DNA from: an uncultured bacterium
GTDB lineage: Bacteria; Bacillota_I; Bacilli_A; RF39; UBA660
Length of the DNA stretch: 64,000 bases
Direction of reading: 5' to 3'
Assembly: GCA_905215145.1 (NCBI GenBank)
Contig: CAJMOW010000001.1
Coordinates: 62,001-126,000 of the forward strand
Shown piece after piece: positions 23,721 through 36,035 of the stretch; the stretch's first letter is position 1, and each line of letters starts with the position of its first letter. A model generated the notes under the pieces. The model worked only from the letters and a program-made list of their open reading frames with translations, had not been told where the DNA came from and searched no databases. Both the position numbers and the translations under genes were made by a program.

Positions 23721-25073
23721 TTACTTTATACTTTTAATTAAACCACTCCTATCGTCTGTATTCTTTAACAACTCAAAACAAATTAGTTTGCCCGCTTCTA
23801 TAGCTATATCATCTGAAGGATCTTCCTGATATTGGCTGTATAAAGATTCTAGTTGATCGGTAAATTCTTTTCTAAGAGTCCATTCATTCTTTTCAATCTC
23901 CGCAGTTTGAGTAACTCCTCCTTCTGAATGAGTTATTACTGGAATACCTTTTTTTGTAATTTGCCCTTCTAATTCTGGATTTACTTCCTCTAAATTGTGT
24001 TTTCTAGCATGTAAAGCTCCCTCTGGAATTAGGTTCATTTTACCTCCAAGTTGAAATTTCGGAGTATCTTGATTTTCTGTAAGTTTAATTGATCAGGAAC
24101 TAATAATTTCTCTAGCTCGATCTAATTCAGGAAATTTCATACCTTTCTTAGACAATAATAGTTTAGGCTCATATCCTGCATATCTATTTTGATTTTGAGA
24201 TAAATAAGTATCCGCTGCAGAGTTTGATTTTCTTAGTTTAGCCTCATCCATAATACCCAATATTGTATTTTGAGTTTTTCTAGCTTCTTGTATTGCTCTA
24301 TTTCCTTTTTTGGCAAATCCAAAATCAAACAATCCAGCCTTTTTCCCCGAGTACTTACTAATAGATTCCGAAACATCTGATTGTGAACCTCCATAACCTG
24401 ACCCAAATTGGTCAGTCATGTCAGCTAATGAATCTACTCTCTTACCTCCAATGCCATTTAATAAATTTAAAGTGGCGCCAACAGCCATACCAACTGGACC
24501 AAAATTACTTGCCACTTTAGAAACGGTACCAACAACTGCAGATCCAGTACCCTGAACTCTATCTTTAGTGCCTCCTATTAGGTTTCCAATCATTCCTCCA
24601 GCAGCATTTGTCATACTTCCTATACCACTACTAGGAATTAATGAATTAACGGTGTTAGTTATACTATGAGCTGTCTCAGCCCCCTTACCAGTTTTTTCAT
24701 CTCCTATTAATGACGCATTAATCCCACTAATTGCAGATCCTATTGCATTAAATGTTTCTCCATGTTCTGCATCAAGCATAGATAATTTCTGTCCAAAAGA
24801 CGGTTTGTTAGCTGATTTTGGGAGTTTATTATTAACTTCTGTTTGTATCTTTTTATTTAAAGCTTTATCTGCTTTTACTGGTGCAACTTTATTTAGAGAT
24901 TTAGTTGCAGATGTTAATTTAGATTCACTGATAACAGGACCTAAATCTGATTTTTTAACTATACTTTGAGTCCCTATAGCATTTGGTATAGTTATTTTAC
25001 CAGTTCCCTTTCCGTTGCCTCCAAAAGCGACATTAGAAAGAGAATACCAGTTATTTAAATTATATTTAAGCAT
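23721..25073 (-). CDS. crAss-like virion cargo protein with KFQLGGKMNLIPEG motif
   Basis: 450 residues in table 4. The first 330 residues are Ser/Gly/Asn-rich with hydrophobic glycine-rich stretches (SNFGPVGMAVGATLNLLNG), suggesting membrane interaction. The last part is a compact block: KFQLGGKMNLIPEGALHARK, then GIPVITHSEGGVTQTAEIE and a charged helix. I recall this block as conserved in crAss-like virion proteins. The KFQLGG element matches the Gly-Gly motif in the larger cargo proteins. Start ATG at 25073 overlaps the end of the tail gene by eight bases. Confidence 0.82.
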
Positions 25074-28000
25074 AACTTAATCTGAATAATGTTTGGATTG
25101 CATTTATAACTACTAGTTTATCACCAGTATACTTAATTCTAATTTTTAGCCACTTATCTCTAATTCTAGTAGACTTTAAGTCAGATTTTACTCCGTCTTT
25201 ACGTTTAATTTTATAGTTAATTGGAGTAATAGTATTATATCACCTATCTTCCTTATATTCAATATTTCCTAAACGCCTTCCTACTCTCTTAATATTAAGA
25301 ACAGGTTGATTTACCTTGATAAAATATTGATTTAATACAGGATCTCTATCAATAGATATATTATCACTAAATTCTTGACTATATTCAGTCCCACTAAATT
25401 CTTTAGAATGTTTATCATTGTTATATTTATCTTCATCAAAAGATCCATCAGGATTTCAATAAGATTCCTGATCTACATGTTCTGATTGATAAATCCCAGC
25501 TTTATTAAAATCATAAACATCACCAACTAATTCAAATTCTAAACTATTTGGTTCTACATTATTAGATATTAAGACTAAATTATCAAATACCTTATGAATT
25601 CCTGCTGGATTATTTACTACAAATTCAAACTCAAATGGCTCTTGTTTGTCATATCATTTAGTTGGATGTATCTCATTATTTGGATTTTGATCAAAATAAT
25701 TTATTTCATCAAATACACCTGCTCTACCATGCATATAGAATCCATTCTTAAGTAGTAGATCATATTCTTTAACTTTATCCTCCATCTTAGACTGAACTAA
25801 ATAGTTATAGTCTCTAATTAATACTATAGATTCCTTAAATGAATTACTAGAAGATGATACTTTATTTTCATTAGTTTGACTTGAAATATTCTCAGAATTA
25901 TCTATATATGTAGAAACTATTTTTGGAGTTACTTCAAAATCAATTTTTAAATATAATAATTTTGAAACTTCTTCAAAATCATTTATAGTTAATTCCAAGT
26001 TCCTTCCATTTTGGATTATACCAATTTTTTTCTGAAGTCTTTCTGGATCTATATCTCCAACTAAATATTGAGAATATTCTATTTCAGATTCTGAACCATC
26101 TGGTTTGTAGGATCCATTAATAATTTTACATTTAATATCATATTCTGTTTTTGGAGAATCTGTGAACTCAACTATATGCTCAACTCCATTTGTATCTAAA
26201 ATAGATGATGTAATAGATGTTATTCTTATTCCAAATTTCTCAAAGAAATCATAGCCTTTAATAACTATAGTTCTCTTGATATTATCATATTCTCATAGAT
26301 TACCACAGGTTCTTCCAGAAATAAAGTTTTTATTAATATATTCAATCCTTTTATCAATTTCCTCTATTCTAGTAGAATTCTCTGGTAAATTTCCCTTCTC
26401 TAAACTCTCTTTTTCATTATTTAATTCATCAACCTCGTTTTCTTCAAATCTTTCCTCAATATGAGCTCCTGAATTTGTGTTAATATTATCATATATAATT
26501 CCATATAATGAAGCTCTCTGACGATCTAAAGTTAAGAAAATGTTATTAACATTGGCTGAAGATAAAGGAGTTCAACTATATTTAGTGATTCACTTCTCTA
26601 GACGCTCGTTATAGCATAAATCTCATACCTTATTTCCATTATAGAATGTAAACATTACATCACCTTTATAGTTATTGTAGTGAGTCTTTACATTCTTTAA
26701 TGCTACTATAGGATACTTATCCTCTTCATTTAATATTATATTATCATTCAAGAATCTCTGAACTACCATATCAGATATTAACCTAAATCCTTCTGCATTG
26801 TATTTCCAGATTTTTTTAGCGTAAGTATCAACCCCATAAATTGCATTTGGTGTTCTAATAATTGATTCTTGCCAAATACTTCCATAATCTTGAGAAATAG
26901 GAGTAACTTGATTTTGTAAAACTCCTGCACCATACATGTGTATAGACTGACCTGTAGTAGTAGCTATAAGTGCTTTTTCGTTAATAGGAATTAAGGCACA
27001 TCCATGTTCAAAGACACAAAATAAGTTAGTTCCATAAGATATTAGTTTTACAATAGATCCGTATTGTCTTTCTATATCTTTATAATCTAACCCTTGAGAT
27101 ATTCTATATGCATTTCTAAAATCATCCTCTACTTGTACATTACTAAACATAATTCTAGTATCAAATACATCCTTTACATAAGGCACATCAGGGGATGTAA
27201 AGTATTTTTTAGAAGGTACTGTTGTAGAATATCCTGCATTTAACAGAGTACTTTCAGGTATTTTACTAGACGGCGCTGTATTTATATCATGTAAAGGATA
27301 GAAGCCTCTTGGATTTCCCATTAATGCCATTTCATCAACATAAGATGTATCCTCAGATCGTAGCCCTAAATTATAATTTGAAAGACATTTATAAGTAACT
27401 CACATTCCAAGAGGTACAGTATTCACATCTGCTCTGTTTATCTCTTTTCAATCAGAGGTAGTAGTTTGATTATATCCTTTATACCCATTTTTCCAAGTTT
27501 CTGGATCAACTATTATATCATTAGTTGGAGTTTCAGAATCTATAAAATTCCTTATAATTCTAACTGTTACTGTATTCGTAAAACAATCCCCTCTAAAAAC
27601 AGTTGGAGTTATACGTTCAATAATCTTTTGGTCTTCATCATATATTTTAATTAGTTTACTATCATTCAATTCGTATCTTGGACTAATTGCCATAAACGGA
27701 GAGAGATCATTACCTCTGATCTTGAAGTACTCACTCATAAATGTAGAAGAATAATTTCCAGATTTTATATTGTAGATACAATTTGGATCTAAAACTTTAT
27801 TGGTTCCAACAAAAGGGCAGTAGATTCCTCTCACTATATTATAATTATTTTGCTCATAATTTTTTGAACCTAAAAATCTAATATCTTTACAGTCCTCTGA
27901 CGACCCCACTCTGGTTGAAAACCCATAGTTATCATAATATTTTAATGGAATGTCAGTATCAATATAAACACACTTTGTTTTAGTTGATAAACTATTTGGA

Positions 28001-29718
28001 TTTTTAAATTCTAAATTATTTACGTAATAATATCTAGAGTCATTATCAATACCACTTTTATATGCTTTTTCTAAAATAAATTCAGAATTATCGAATAAAG
28101 ACTGTAATTGTTTATTAGTAATAGCATCTACATTAAGTAACCCACTACTTTGTATATTAGCTGTACTTAGGATTCTTTTATCAAAAGAAGTAGTTAACTC
28201 TAAATTATCATTAATAAATGACTCTGTTATATATATACCTTCTTCCTCATTATATATTAATGGTATATAAGCTGACCTATCTACTCCTATTGAAAAGCCC
28301 TGGCATAAAATATTCGGGATTCTTTTCTGACGTACAAAGAAGAATCCTTTTATATTGAGCTTTTTATTATTCCTCAATTCATCAATTAATCCTGAATCAA
28401 ATGTAAATTTAAATCCAATAGGATACACTCCTGTTTTTATACCTCCGCTCTCCTCTTTGTTTTTTTTATAGATACTTTTATTTGGAAGTTTAAAAACTCC
28501 TTTAGTGTTAGATAAATTTGTACTATTGTTAGTAGTAATAAAGAACTCATCTTGTGGAATAATGGTGTTATCTTTATTATAATTATCGTTATGATTTGCT
28601 TCATTAAAATCACTAAACTCACATCCACGTAAATTATAAACAGGACTTAACGAATCATCATTAAATATATATACAATTCCAATTCTATACAATTCAGACG
28701 GTCAATATCCTAGATAATAATATATATTTAAAGGATTATAATATTCAGTTTTGTTAACTCCATCATTATCAACTTTAGTATAAGATTTAGGGTCAATATA
28801 ACCTATACTACTCTCTGCCTGAACACATTGTACTTTTATATAATATGATAAATTCTGAATAGTTGCATTGTCTAATACTGTTTGTTGTATATTACCAAGA
28901 AATAACATATTCTGTACTTGAGCTTGTGTTTTAGCTCCTGTACATATATTATACCTTATATTTAGTTCTTCTTCGTTAATATATGTTACTTCTTCAAATC
29001 CATTAATATTTACAGTTTGACTCTGTGATTTAATTTCATAAGGTTTAGTAATAAAATATGTTTCATTCTTAATAATTCCATTTAAATCAGAATAGTCTCT
29101 TTTACAATATATAAATATTTTATTAAAAGATATATCAATATCTGACAGCATTAATGTTATAGATTTATCTGTACGTTCGTCTTCTAATGTGCCAGATATT
29201 GTACAGACTTCTTCTAATGTGCCTTTAAATATAGAAACTATTCCAGACTCAGCCACAATATCTGTCTTATTATAATCATTATCTGCTAATTTAATATAAA
29301 AAGTATAATTACCTCCTTTTAATTGTCCAGAATAAGATACATTTATGAGATCTATTTTTGGAATCCTATTTATATTTCTAAATAATCTAGTTTGAGTATC
29401 TATTTTACCTTCTCTATAGATATTTGTCTGTTCTGTTTGATTCCTAACAATCCTTCTATAACGATTATCTTCAATTGTTGTATAAGTTGTATTTATAATT
29501 CTAGGAGGATTTTTATCATCATTAATTATTAAATTAACAGTGCCATCATATGATGGCTGACATTCAATATTTACTGGATTATTTAAGTCTAGTTCTATCT
29601 CATTAGTAGTAAAATCCTCAAGAATGCCATCCTCTGTTAATTTATTATGAAGGGGATTATATTCATGAGTAATATCTCCCTCACTATTATATTTTTTAGT
29701 AGTTAGTTTTAGCTCCAT
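25066..29718 (-). CDS. Large tail protein, T7 gp12/P22 gp10-like nozzle type
   Basis: 1550 residues in table 4, starting at ATG 29718 (MELKLTTKKY). The first half is rich in beta strands and Tyr/Asn. Around residues 800-1050 is a propeller-like segment (YGTNLFCVFEHGCALIPIN, YGVDTYAKKIWKYNAEGFR, YNERLEKWITKYSW) resembling tail tubular protein B/nozzle proteins of podoviruses. In crAss-like phages the gene at this position builds the distal tail barrel or muzzle. It is followed without a gap by a cargo protein. Assignment rests on position, size and repeat pattern; exact homology to T7 gp12 needs structure comparison. Confidence 0.8.
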
Positions 29719-29722
29719 TATC

Positions 29723-32700
29723 TTACTCAATATTAACCTTTTTATAAGTATTTTTGAATTCTTCTGTAACAGGCATTAATTCTTCATCGATAGTCTCAGT
29801 TCAATTAGTAATTAAAGGTAATCTATCCCTTTCTAGTAAAGAAACGTATGGTAATATAGAGTTACCTGGAATATCTGTTGCTCTTCTATCAGGACAAACT
29901 CCTCCTTTTACATCATCTGCTGTAAAATCTCCATTATAAACAATAATATTAGAACCTGTATTATTTGTACTTGTTGCATCTTTAACTTTTAATATTTTTG
30001 CTAAAGCAGTTGCTACTCTATAAAAGGAATTATTCTCATTGAGGTCTACAAATAAAGTACTAGAATTATTATCTACAGATAAAGATAATAATTTATTTTT
30101 ATTATTAGTTATAAATGAAGATAATACTAAACTATCAACACTAACATCTTTAATATCATTTAATTTAAATCATCCCTTAAAAGGTGACCCATTATCAGTA
30201 ACTAATTTTGCATTAACACTATTATTTACTATAGGTTTCATTTTGTTTGGTAACTCTTCTATATTTTCAAAGTTCCTGTTACTATATTGTAAAAGATCAT
30301 TCTCTTTAAGTTCAAGAGAGATACTATCATTTTGTAACAAATTAACTTCCTTATAGTATCATTTTGACAATATATCTGTTCTATCATACACTACCTTAGC
30401 GTCCTTTATCTCAATGTTAAATTCAGTAAGATCGTTGTTTAATATGAACATCTGAATTGTTTGTATATTTCTTAATGAATATATATGCAATCCAAGTCCT
30501 AAAAGCATTGACGCAACAATATTGTTATTATACCAGTTTTTTCCAATAGTATTTGTAGTAAGTCATGCTGAAACCAAGTCATCAGTTACCTGTCCAGCAT
30601 ATATATTATGAGCTTTTCCTTCTCATTGTGGGTCATCGGGCATTATCTTTAATAATGCAATACCGTATTTTCTTTTATTTTCTGAATAATATAAAATACC
30701 TATACCACATGATACTCAAGTACTCTCTGGATTAATCCTATTCCCTCCAGGTAAGGATCAACCTCTTCCTATATTACTGTCTGCATTATGTACAGTAAAA
30801 AGTATTGGAACAAATAAGCATCTTAATGATAGTTCAACATCTAAAACTGTCATAACTTCTACTCATGAATCTGTGCTGGGATCTTTTTGAGGATCATAAG
30901 TCCAGTATCTATTATTACCATCTGTGTTATAAGTAAACTGGTATGTTGGGTAATCTTTATTACCTATTCTTTCATATAGTACATTACTTTCTGGTCTAGG
31001 ACATGGTAGAATATTATCATAACTTGAATGTTCATGCTTAAATCTTTCTACTTTTAATGCATAATGGAAATCAGTCGAACCTTTAGATAAGACAAATCCT
31101 ATAGGCAAGGTATTAACTTGACTATAAACAGAATTTCATATTGAGTAGTTTATAAGATATTTTCATCCTGGAAGTGGATTTTTTGAGTTTGTAGGATCTT
31201 TTGGTATTAACCCTACATTATCGTTACCCTCATAATCATCATCTGGTTTAATACTATTATATTTAAATGTTCAGGGCATACTTTCAAATAAATACTGTCT
31301 ATCAGCAGTTGTTACTGGTATTTTACCATACCATCCAATTGTAAACCCCTTTGAAACTACATCTTTAATATCAATTTTTTTATTAAGAATATTTGCTTGC
31401 ACCTCTTCAGTCTGATCTTCATTATAAGTGTAAATAATCTTCTTATTATCTAAAGATGTACTAAATTTAACGTTAGATCATAAATCATTAGATTTGGAGT
31501 CTTCACATTTTAGCTCTGGACAATCTAGTGCCCCTTCTCATACAGCTGTTTTTAAGTATCCAGAGTATTTTTTAGGTGGATTATTAGATGTAGTACTAAT
31601 ATCGTCAATTCCTTTATTATTTAATAATTGTGTATAATCTTCCTCTAGATCTATATCAGTTTTAAAAATATTCTCAACATTATCTTCAAAGAAATATCCA
31701 TTATCTATTTTACTAGACGAATTCCTTATATTAACCTTAGATTCACCTAAGTTAAAGAGAGATGGTAAGTTTCTTAATCACCTATCTGGAGTTATTAATT
31801 GATATCTATTATCAGTATTATAGAATTGATTCATTAACTCGGATGTTATAAGAATTTGATCTCTTGAATAATCCTTTGTTAGTTCTATTGATAATATATA
31901 GATATTATTTTTTAAAAATCCTTCTTGATCAAAACTAATATTAATTAAATTTTGACCAAGCAAATTTATATTTTCATAACATTTTAAATGTGTATCACCT
32001 TTTGTTAATTTTCCATTATTATTTACAAGAGGATATATTTTTAATTTTACACTTTCTTCTTGATTAATATTATCAATAGGTAAATTTATATTAAAGTTAA
32101 CGTTTACACCAGAATCATTAACAATATATTTATAAGTGTCAAATATATTAATATCTTTAGCGTTAATCAGTTTATCTAAATCTATAGTATATTCAACCCT
32201 AAACTGATTGAAAATATATCCATATCCATTATTGTTTTCTATATCACTTGTAATATATGGAACAGCACAAATTTTTATTTGATTTACTTTCTTAGACTTA
32301 GTGTCTTTATTATTACCAATTGGATTGAGAGGCTCACTTAAATTAATTTCTACTTCATTTGTATTTATCTCAATAATACTAGATTCACCATAAACCGAAG
32401 ATGTTTTGTTACTGATTATTATATCTGTTCAGTCCCCATCCTCACTATCATTATCATAAATACACTTATATTTAATTTTATTTTTATAGTTATTTATAGT
32501 AGTTTTATCTATATTTGAAGAATATATCTGTGTTTGAGTATCAATTGAAAATTTTAGTTTGTTACTAAGGGTATCCTCATCACTATATATCCTAGGGTAA
32601 CTTAACTTAGTTACATATAGATTAAAATAGTTAATATTAAATAGTTCTGGCTTAGCACATATCCAACCAGGGCATGTTCAAGTTACACTGTTCATGACAT

Positions 32701-33379
32701 CACTATCTTGAAACTCAAGAGTTGTGTCTTTAACATCATCTGTTATATCATATAGTTTTTTATCATTATTTAGAGAATAATATTTCATAACTTGAAACTT
32801 CCATACATCACTTTCTTTATTACCTTCAATTTTTTCTTCTACTTTTTGTAATCAATATTTATCTCCAGGATTTAAATAAGTATTTTGTATATTAGGAACA
32901 CTCTGTAATATGGTTAATGTTTGTTTCCTTGAAAGTTCTGTATAATAATAATCTTCCTTTATACTTATATTTTTATTACTTATAATATCTTGGATTTTAC
33001 CAATAAAAGTACTATAATCATTAATTGAAGTATCTATTCCATAGTAATGTTGTCCTTCTACATTATCTGTATTATCAAACAATGTTTGAGGGGAAGGATA
33101 TGAACCAATCTGACATAATTTATCAATAGGATTATAGGAAACAATATAAATAATTCCCCCATATTCCTTAACCCCTACTGGTATATAATCTGAAGGTAAT
33201 TTAGCTTTTTCAAGCTTATAATTACCCATATCATTTTGTAATATAAATTCATTTCCATTATAAGTAATAACTGTGCCATTGATACAGTCAGTCAAAATAT
33301 TATTGGGGGTAGTTAATGGATGTAAATCTGTATTAAGTCCTTCTGTGAAAACATTAATTTGTGCTTGTTTTGTATCCAT
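29723..33379 (-). CDS. Large crAss-like tail structural protein (muzzle/stabilisation type)
   Basis: 1218 residues in table 4. The start is characteristic: QINVFTEGLNTDLHPLTTPN, then TDCINGTVITYNGNEFILQN and VGVKEYGGIIYIVSYNP, a pattern I recognise from the large tail proteins of crAss-like phages and from podovirus tail nozzles. The rest is beta-rich and acidic, with Trp residues encoded mostly by TGA. It ends five bases before the next large tail gene, and the two probably assemble together at the tail tip. The detailed structural role is inferred from family and position. Confidence 0.8.
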
Positions 33380-33385
33380 AATTGT

Positions 33386-33922
33386 TTATATTGTAACAAT
33401 CTTACCTTTAACATCTCTATCTGCAAAATGTTTAAAGTTTCTTGTTGTTATTGTTTCTTCTGTAAATAACCATCCTACATCAATAGGATAATATAGTATA
33501 AAAAAGTGTTTCTTTGATTTATCTAGGAAACATTCTTCTTTTATTTTATACAATTTCAGATTAGTAAACTTGATTTTATTACGCCTTTTTGAGGTTATCT
33601 GAGATTGATAAAACTCCCATTCTGCTTCACTAAGACCAAAATAGTATATCCCATTATATTCTTCTTGAATATACTTATATTTTAATCGTAGTTTTATTCT
33701 AGTTTTAATATTATTATATAGTGCTCGTTTATGATTATCTATAAACATCTTACCACAATAAGCAGTGTAATCTTTATTATGTATTTGAAGGTCAGCTCCT
33801 TTTTTATTTAAAGTATAAAAAGTATGAAAACCATGCTCTAAAACTCTTTTAAGCTCATATCTAGAAATATGTGGATATTTATCTTCTAATATATCTAAGT
33901 AATCATCAAGTTCTTTAATCAT
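33386..33922 (-). CDS. Conserved crAss-like protein, unknown function
   Basis: 178 residues from ATG at 33922, which directly follows the upstream TAG; an upstream in-frame ATG at 33961 would overlap that gene by 38 nt. It opens MIKELDDYLDILEDKYPHIS and is basic, with many Lys, Arg and Tyr. Fragments such as VLEHGFHTFYTLNKKGADLQ look like a small alpha/beta virion protein. I know similar proteins at this place in crAss-like genomes, between neck genes and the large tail genes, but not their function. All Trp codons here are TGG. Confidence 0.75.
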   Translation of the reverse strand: MIKELDDYLDILEDKYPHISRYELKRVLEHGFHTFYTLNKKGADLQIHNKDYTAYCGKMFIDNHKRALYNNIKTRIKLRLKYKYIQEEYNGIYYFGLSEAEWEFYQSQITSKRRNKIKFTNLKLYKIKEECFLDKSKKHFFILYYPIDVGWLFTEETITTRNFKHFADRDVKGKIVTI

Positions 33923-33923
33923 A

Positions 33924-34361
33924 CTAATAATATTGTTTAGCCTCGTTTGTGTGTTTCTCAATTAGTTTTTTGAGTTCCTTGTTTACATATATAGGTTTTT
34001 CTTTATTATCAACTGTTCTAGTACTATACTTGTACACTAATTCATTACCTGTAAACTGAGAAAGTACATAGTCTATATTTTTAAACTTTCCATATTTATA
34101 GAGTTTCTTAAACTCTTCATCAGAAAATTGCTTCATATAAATTTCAGCATAATTACCATACTTAAGAGGCAATACAAAGGTAACATTATTCTCAATAATA
34201 TCCAATAATATCTCATAAAAACAATCTTTAAAAATCTTTGAAGCAAGTTGCTTTGGATTTTTATATCTATTTTTTACTCATCTACCCTTTAATAATTTTT
34301 TATTTAATCCTGTATAAATTTCTTCTACAGAAAATGCATGCTTAAACATTCCATAATTCAT
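33924..34361 (-). CDS. Small conserved neck-region protein
   Basis: 145 residues in table 4, with one TGA-coded Trp (GRW, near residue 33). It is basic and helical, with a repeated YKYGKFKN/ELKKLIEKH character and no recognised motif. The start ATG at 34361 lies 14 bases past the preceding stop. It is packed tightly with its neighbours between the connector genes and the large tail genes, so a neck or tail assembly role is likely but unproven. Confidence 0.75.
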
Positions 34362-34374
34362 ACTTTTGTTTGCT

Positions 34375-35064
34375 TTATAATATAGGAGAGAATTTTTTCC
34401 CATACATTTTACGATCTCATCTAGTTTTTACATCTAATACATTATTTATATCATTTTGAGATAAATGTGCAGGAATTCTTGCAGAATTACATAAACGTAA
34501 CCAATCATTCTTGACAGCCGCTGCTAATTGGAATAAATTTCCATCCTTCTGAATTAAACTTTTCTTATATATATCTATATAAGCACAATATGCAGCTAAT
34601 GCTTGGACTTCTTTGTCTGTAAGATACGGTAGTCCATCCTCATCAACAATAATACCATGGTAGAGGATTGTAACATTTGCATAGTCTTGATCAAATACTA
34701 AATAATCCCCTTCTTGTCGATACTTAAGTAATACTCCACTATTATAAAAAACACTTTTATCTCGTTTTCAAGATTCAATATACTCTTCAACCCATTGATT
34801 GTAAACATTAGGGTATACACTATAATCGTTAGTAGTTTGAGCATCCATACGCCTTCCAAATACAGCTTCAATAAATTCTACATTACATGGTAATTTAATT
34901 TTCCTATCTTGTGTGTGAGTAGTATATTTATATAAACTAGTTTGCCTATTTCCAATTAATTCTCATCCATTCAAGCAAATATCCTCAAAATTTGTAGTAT
35001 CTATTGATGTGCCATATAAAATATATGCTTGAGAATATACTGATTTAAAATTATTTCTGTTCAT
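34375..35064 (-). CDS. Conserved neck/tail-region protein
   Basis: 229 residues in table 4; three Trp are encoded by TGA. It contains FEDICLNGWELIGNRQTS near the N-terminus, a central acidic stretch DEDGLPYLTDKEVQALAAYCAY, and a basic tail KTRWDRKMYGKKFSPIL. The spacing of aromatic residues suggests a folded helical adaptor. It starts two bases after the preceding stop. The position agrees with the set of ring/collar proteins joining portal and tail in crAss-like virions; no specific homologue is assigned. Confidence 0.76.
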
Positions 35065-35066
35065 AG

Positions 35067-35747
35067 TTATCGAGGTTGTTGATCATTAGGTGTAACTGGG
35101 CTTGCAAGTTGACGGAACCATCTTACATATTTCTCAGTCATTCTACGTATAATTTCATTACTTAAGATTCCACAATCTAGGTACGTATTAGGATCTTCAG
35201 AGCAGCAATCTCACTCTAATAACTTTCTAGGATCTTGAAATAAAGCTATAATAGAAATATATTTAACAAAAGGAACATTAAATATATATCCGTCCATATT
35301 ACCATTGGAATTAATTGCAGTGTCTACATACACATAGGGACTTTGAGCTCCTCTCCTACGGTGCTTATGAAATCTATAAGACTCATCTGTATAAACATTA
35401 TACTTTGTATTTCTATCAATACTACCTATAAACCTAATTGTATCAACTCCTTTAATATAGATAATAGGTGGTATCTCAAAATGTAAAGCTTTTTCTCCAA
35501 TTTGAAGCTCACAGCATTTAGACATATAATCACAATTAACTTCTACACAATTAATTGCAAGAAATAATTCATCTAATGTTAAAACTCCTTTTAACAAATA
35601 CTCTCTCATAACTTGATTGCGCTCTGCAACAACTTCATCTTCTAATTGTTCTATAGAAATTTTAGGATTTGAAGTTATGCCTGTTAATCCTCCAACAACA
35701 GAGTTATAAACTGCACTAGATATTTGTTGTAGTGTCATAATATACAT
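35067..35747 (-). CDS. Conserved neck/tail-region protein
   Basis: 226 residues in table 4. It opens MYIMTLQQISSAVYNSVVGG; the true start may be the second Met (35738). The middle has a Cys-rich stretch (INCVEVNCDYMSKCCELQIG) and a beta-rich core (PPIIYIKGVDTIRFIGSID), and the end has WDCCSEDPNTYLDCGILSNE. It is the first gene after a hairpin terminator, so it may depend on read-through. Likely a neck or collar component by position. I recognise the type from crAss-like genomes but not a named function. Confidence 0.76.
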
Positions 35748-35752
35748 ATATA

Positions 35753-35787
35753 AAATTAAGCGGGACGGGATTAACTCCCACCCCGCT
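35753..35787 (-). terminator. Intrinsic terminator between two virion genes
   Basis: Minus strand: AGCGGGGTGGGA, loop, TCCCGTCCCGCT with one bulged base, then TTAATTTT. The stem is GC-rich in an AT-rich genome. It lies 13 nt past the stop of the 77-residue gene and six before the next start, so it would reduce expression of the neck and tail genes relative to the capsid genes. Confidence 0.83.
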
Positions 35788-35800
35788 ATCTGTATTGATA

Positions 35801-36034
35801 TTATATTTTTACAGTAAAAGTTTTGTATGACTTATATATATATCCTTCATTAGATCTATATAAAGTTTCTACTGTATACTTATCTCCTATTTGAGGTGTA
35901 TAACCAGGTTTTGCTTCAACTCCTCCATATTTATCAACAATATAGTTTCTATTATCGGTAATCCTGTACTCAAAAATAGCATCTGCTTTAAGGCTAGGAT
36001 CATCTATAGTAGCCGAAACAACAAACTTTGCCAT
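35801..36034 (-). CDS. Small beta-rich virion protein
   Basis: 77 residues without Trp. Alternating strands with motifs such as FVVSATIDDPSLKADAIFEY and IGDKYTVETLYRSNEGYIYK suggest a small immunoglobulin-like or beta-barrel fold. It begins one base after the stop of the larger structural gene, and a terminator follows. This arrangement and size fit an abundant accessory capsid or tail decoration protein. The fold is inferred from composition and has not been modelled. Confidence 0.72.
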   Translation of the reverse strand: MAKFVVSATIDDPSLKADAIFEYRITDNRNYIVDKYGGVEAKPGYTPQIGDKYTVETLYRSNEGYIYKSYKTFTVKI

Positions 36035-36035
36035 A

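Noticed and set aside
29718..29730. TTG start 12 nt upstream for the large tail gene, and similarly at 46686 for a fibre
   Set aside because: An ATG follows closely (29718 and 46680) and avoids overlap; TTG starts are not otherwise needed here.
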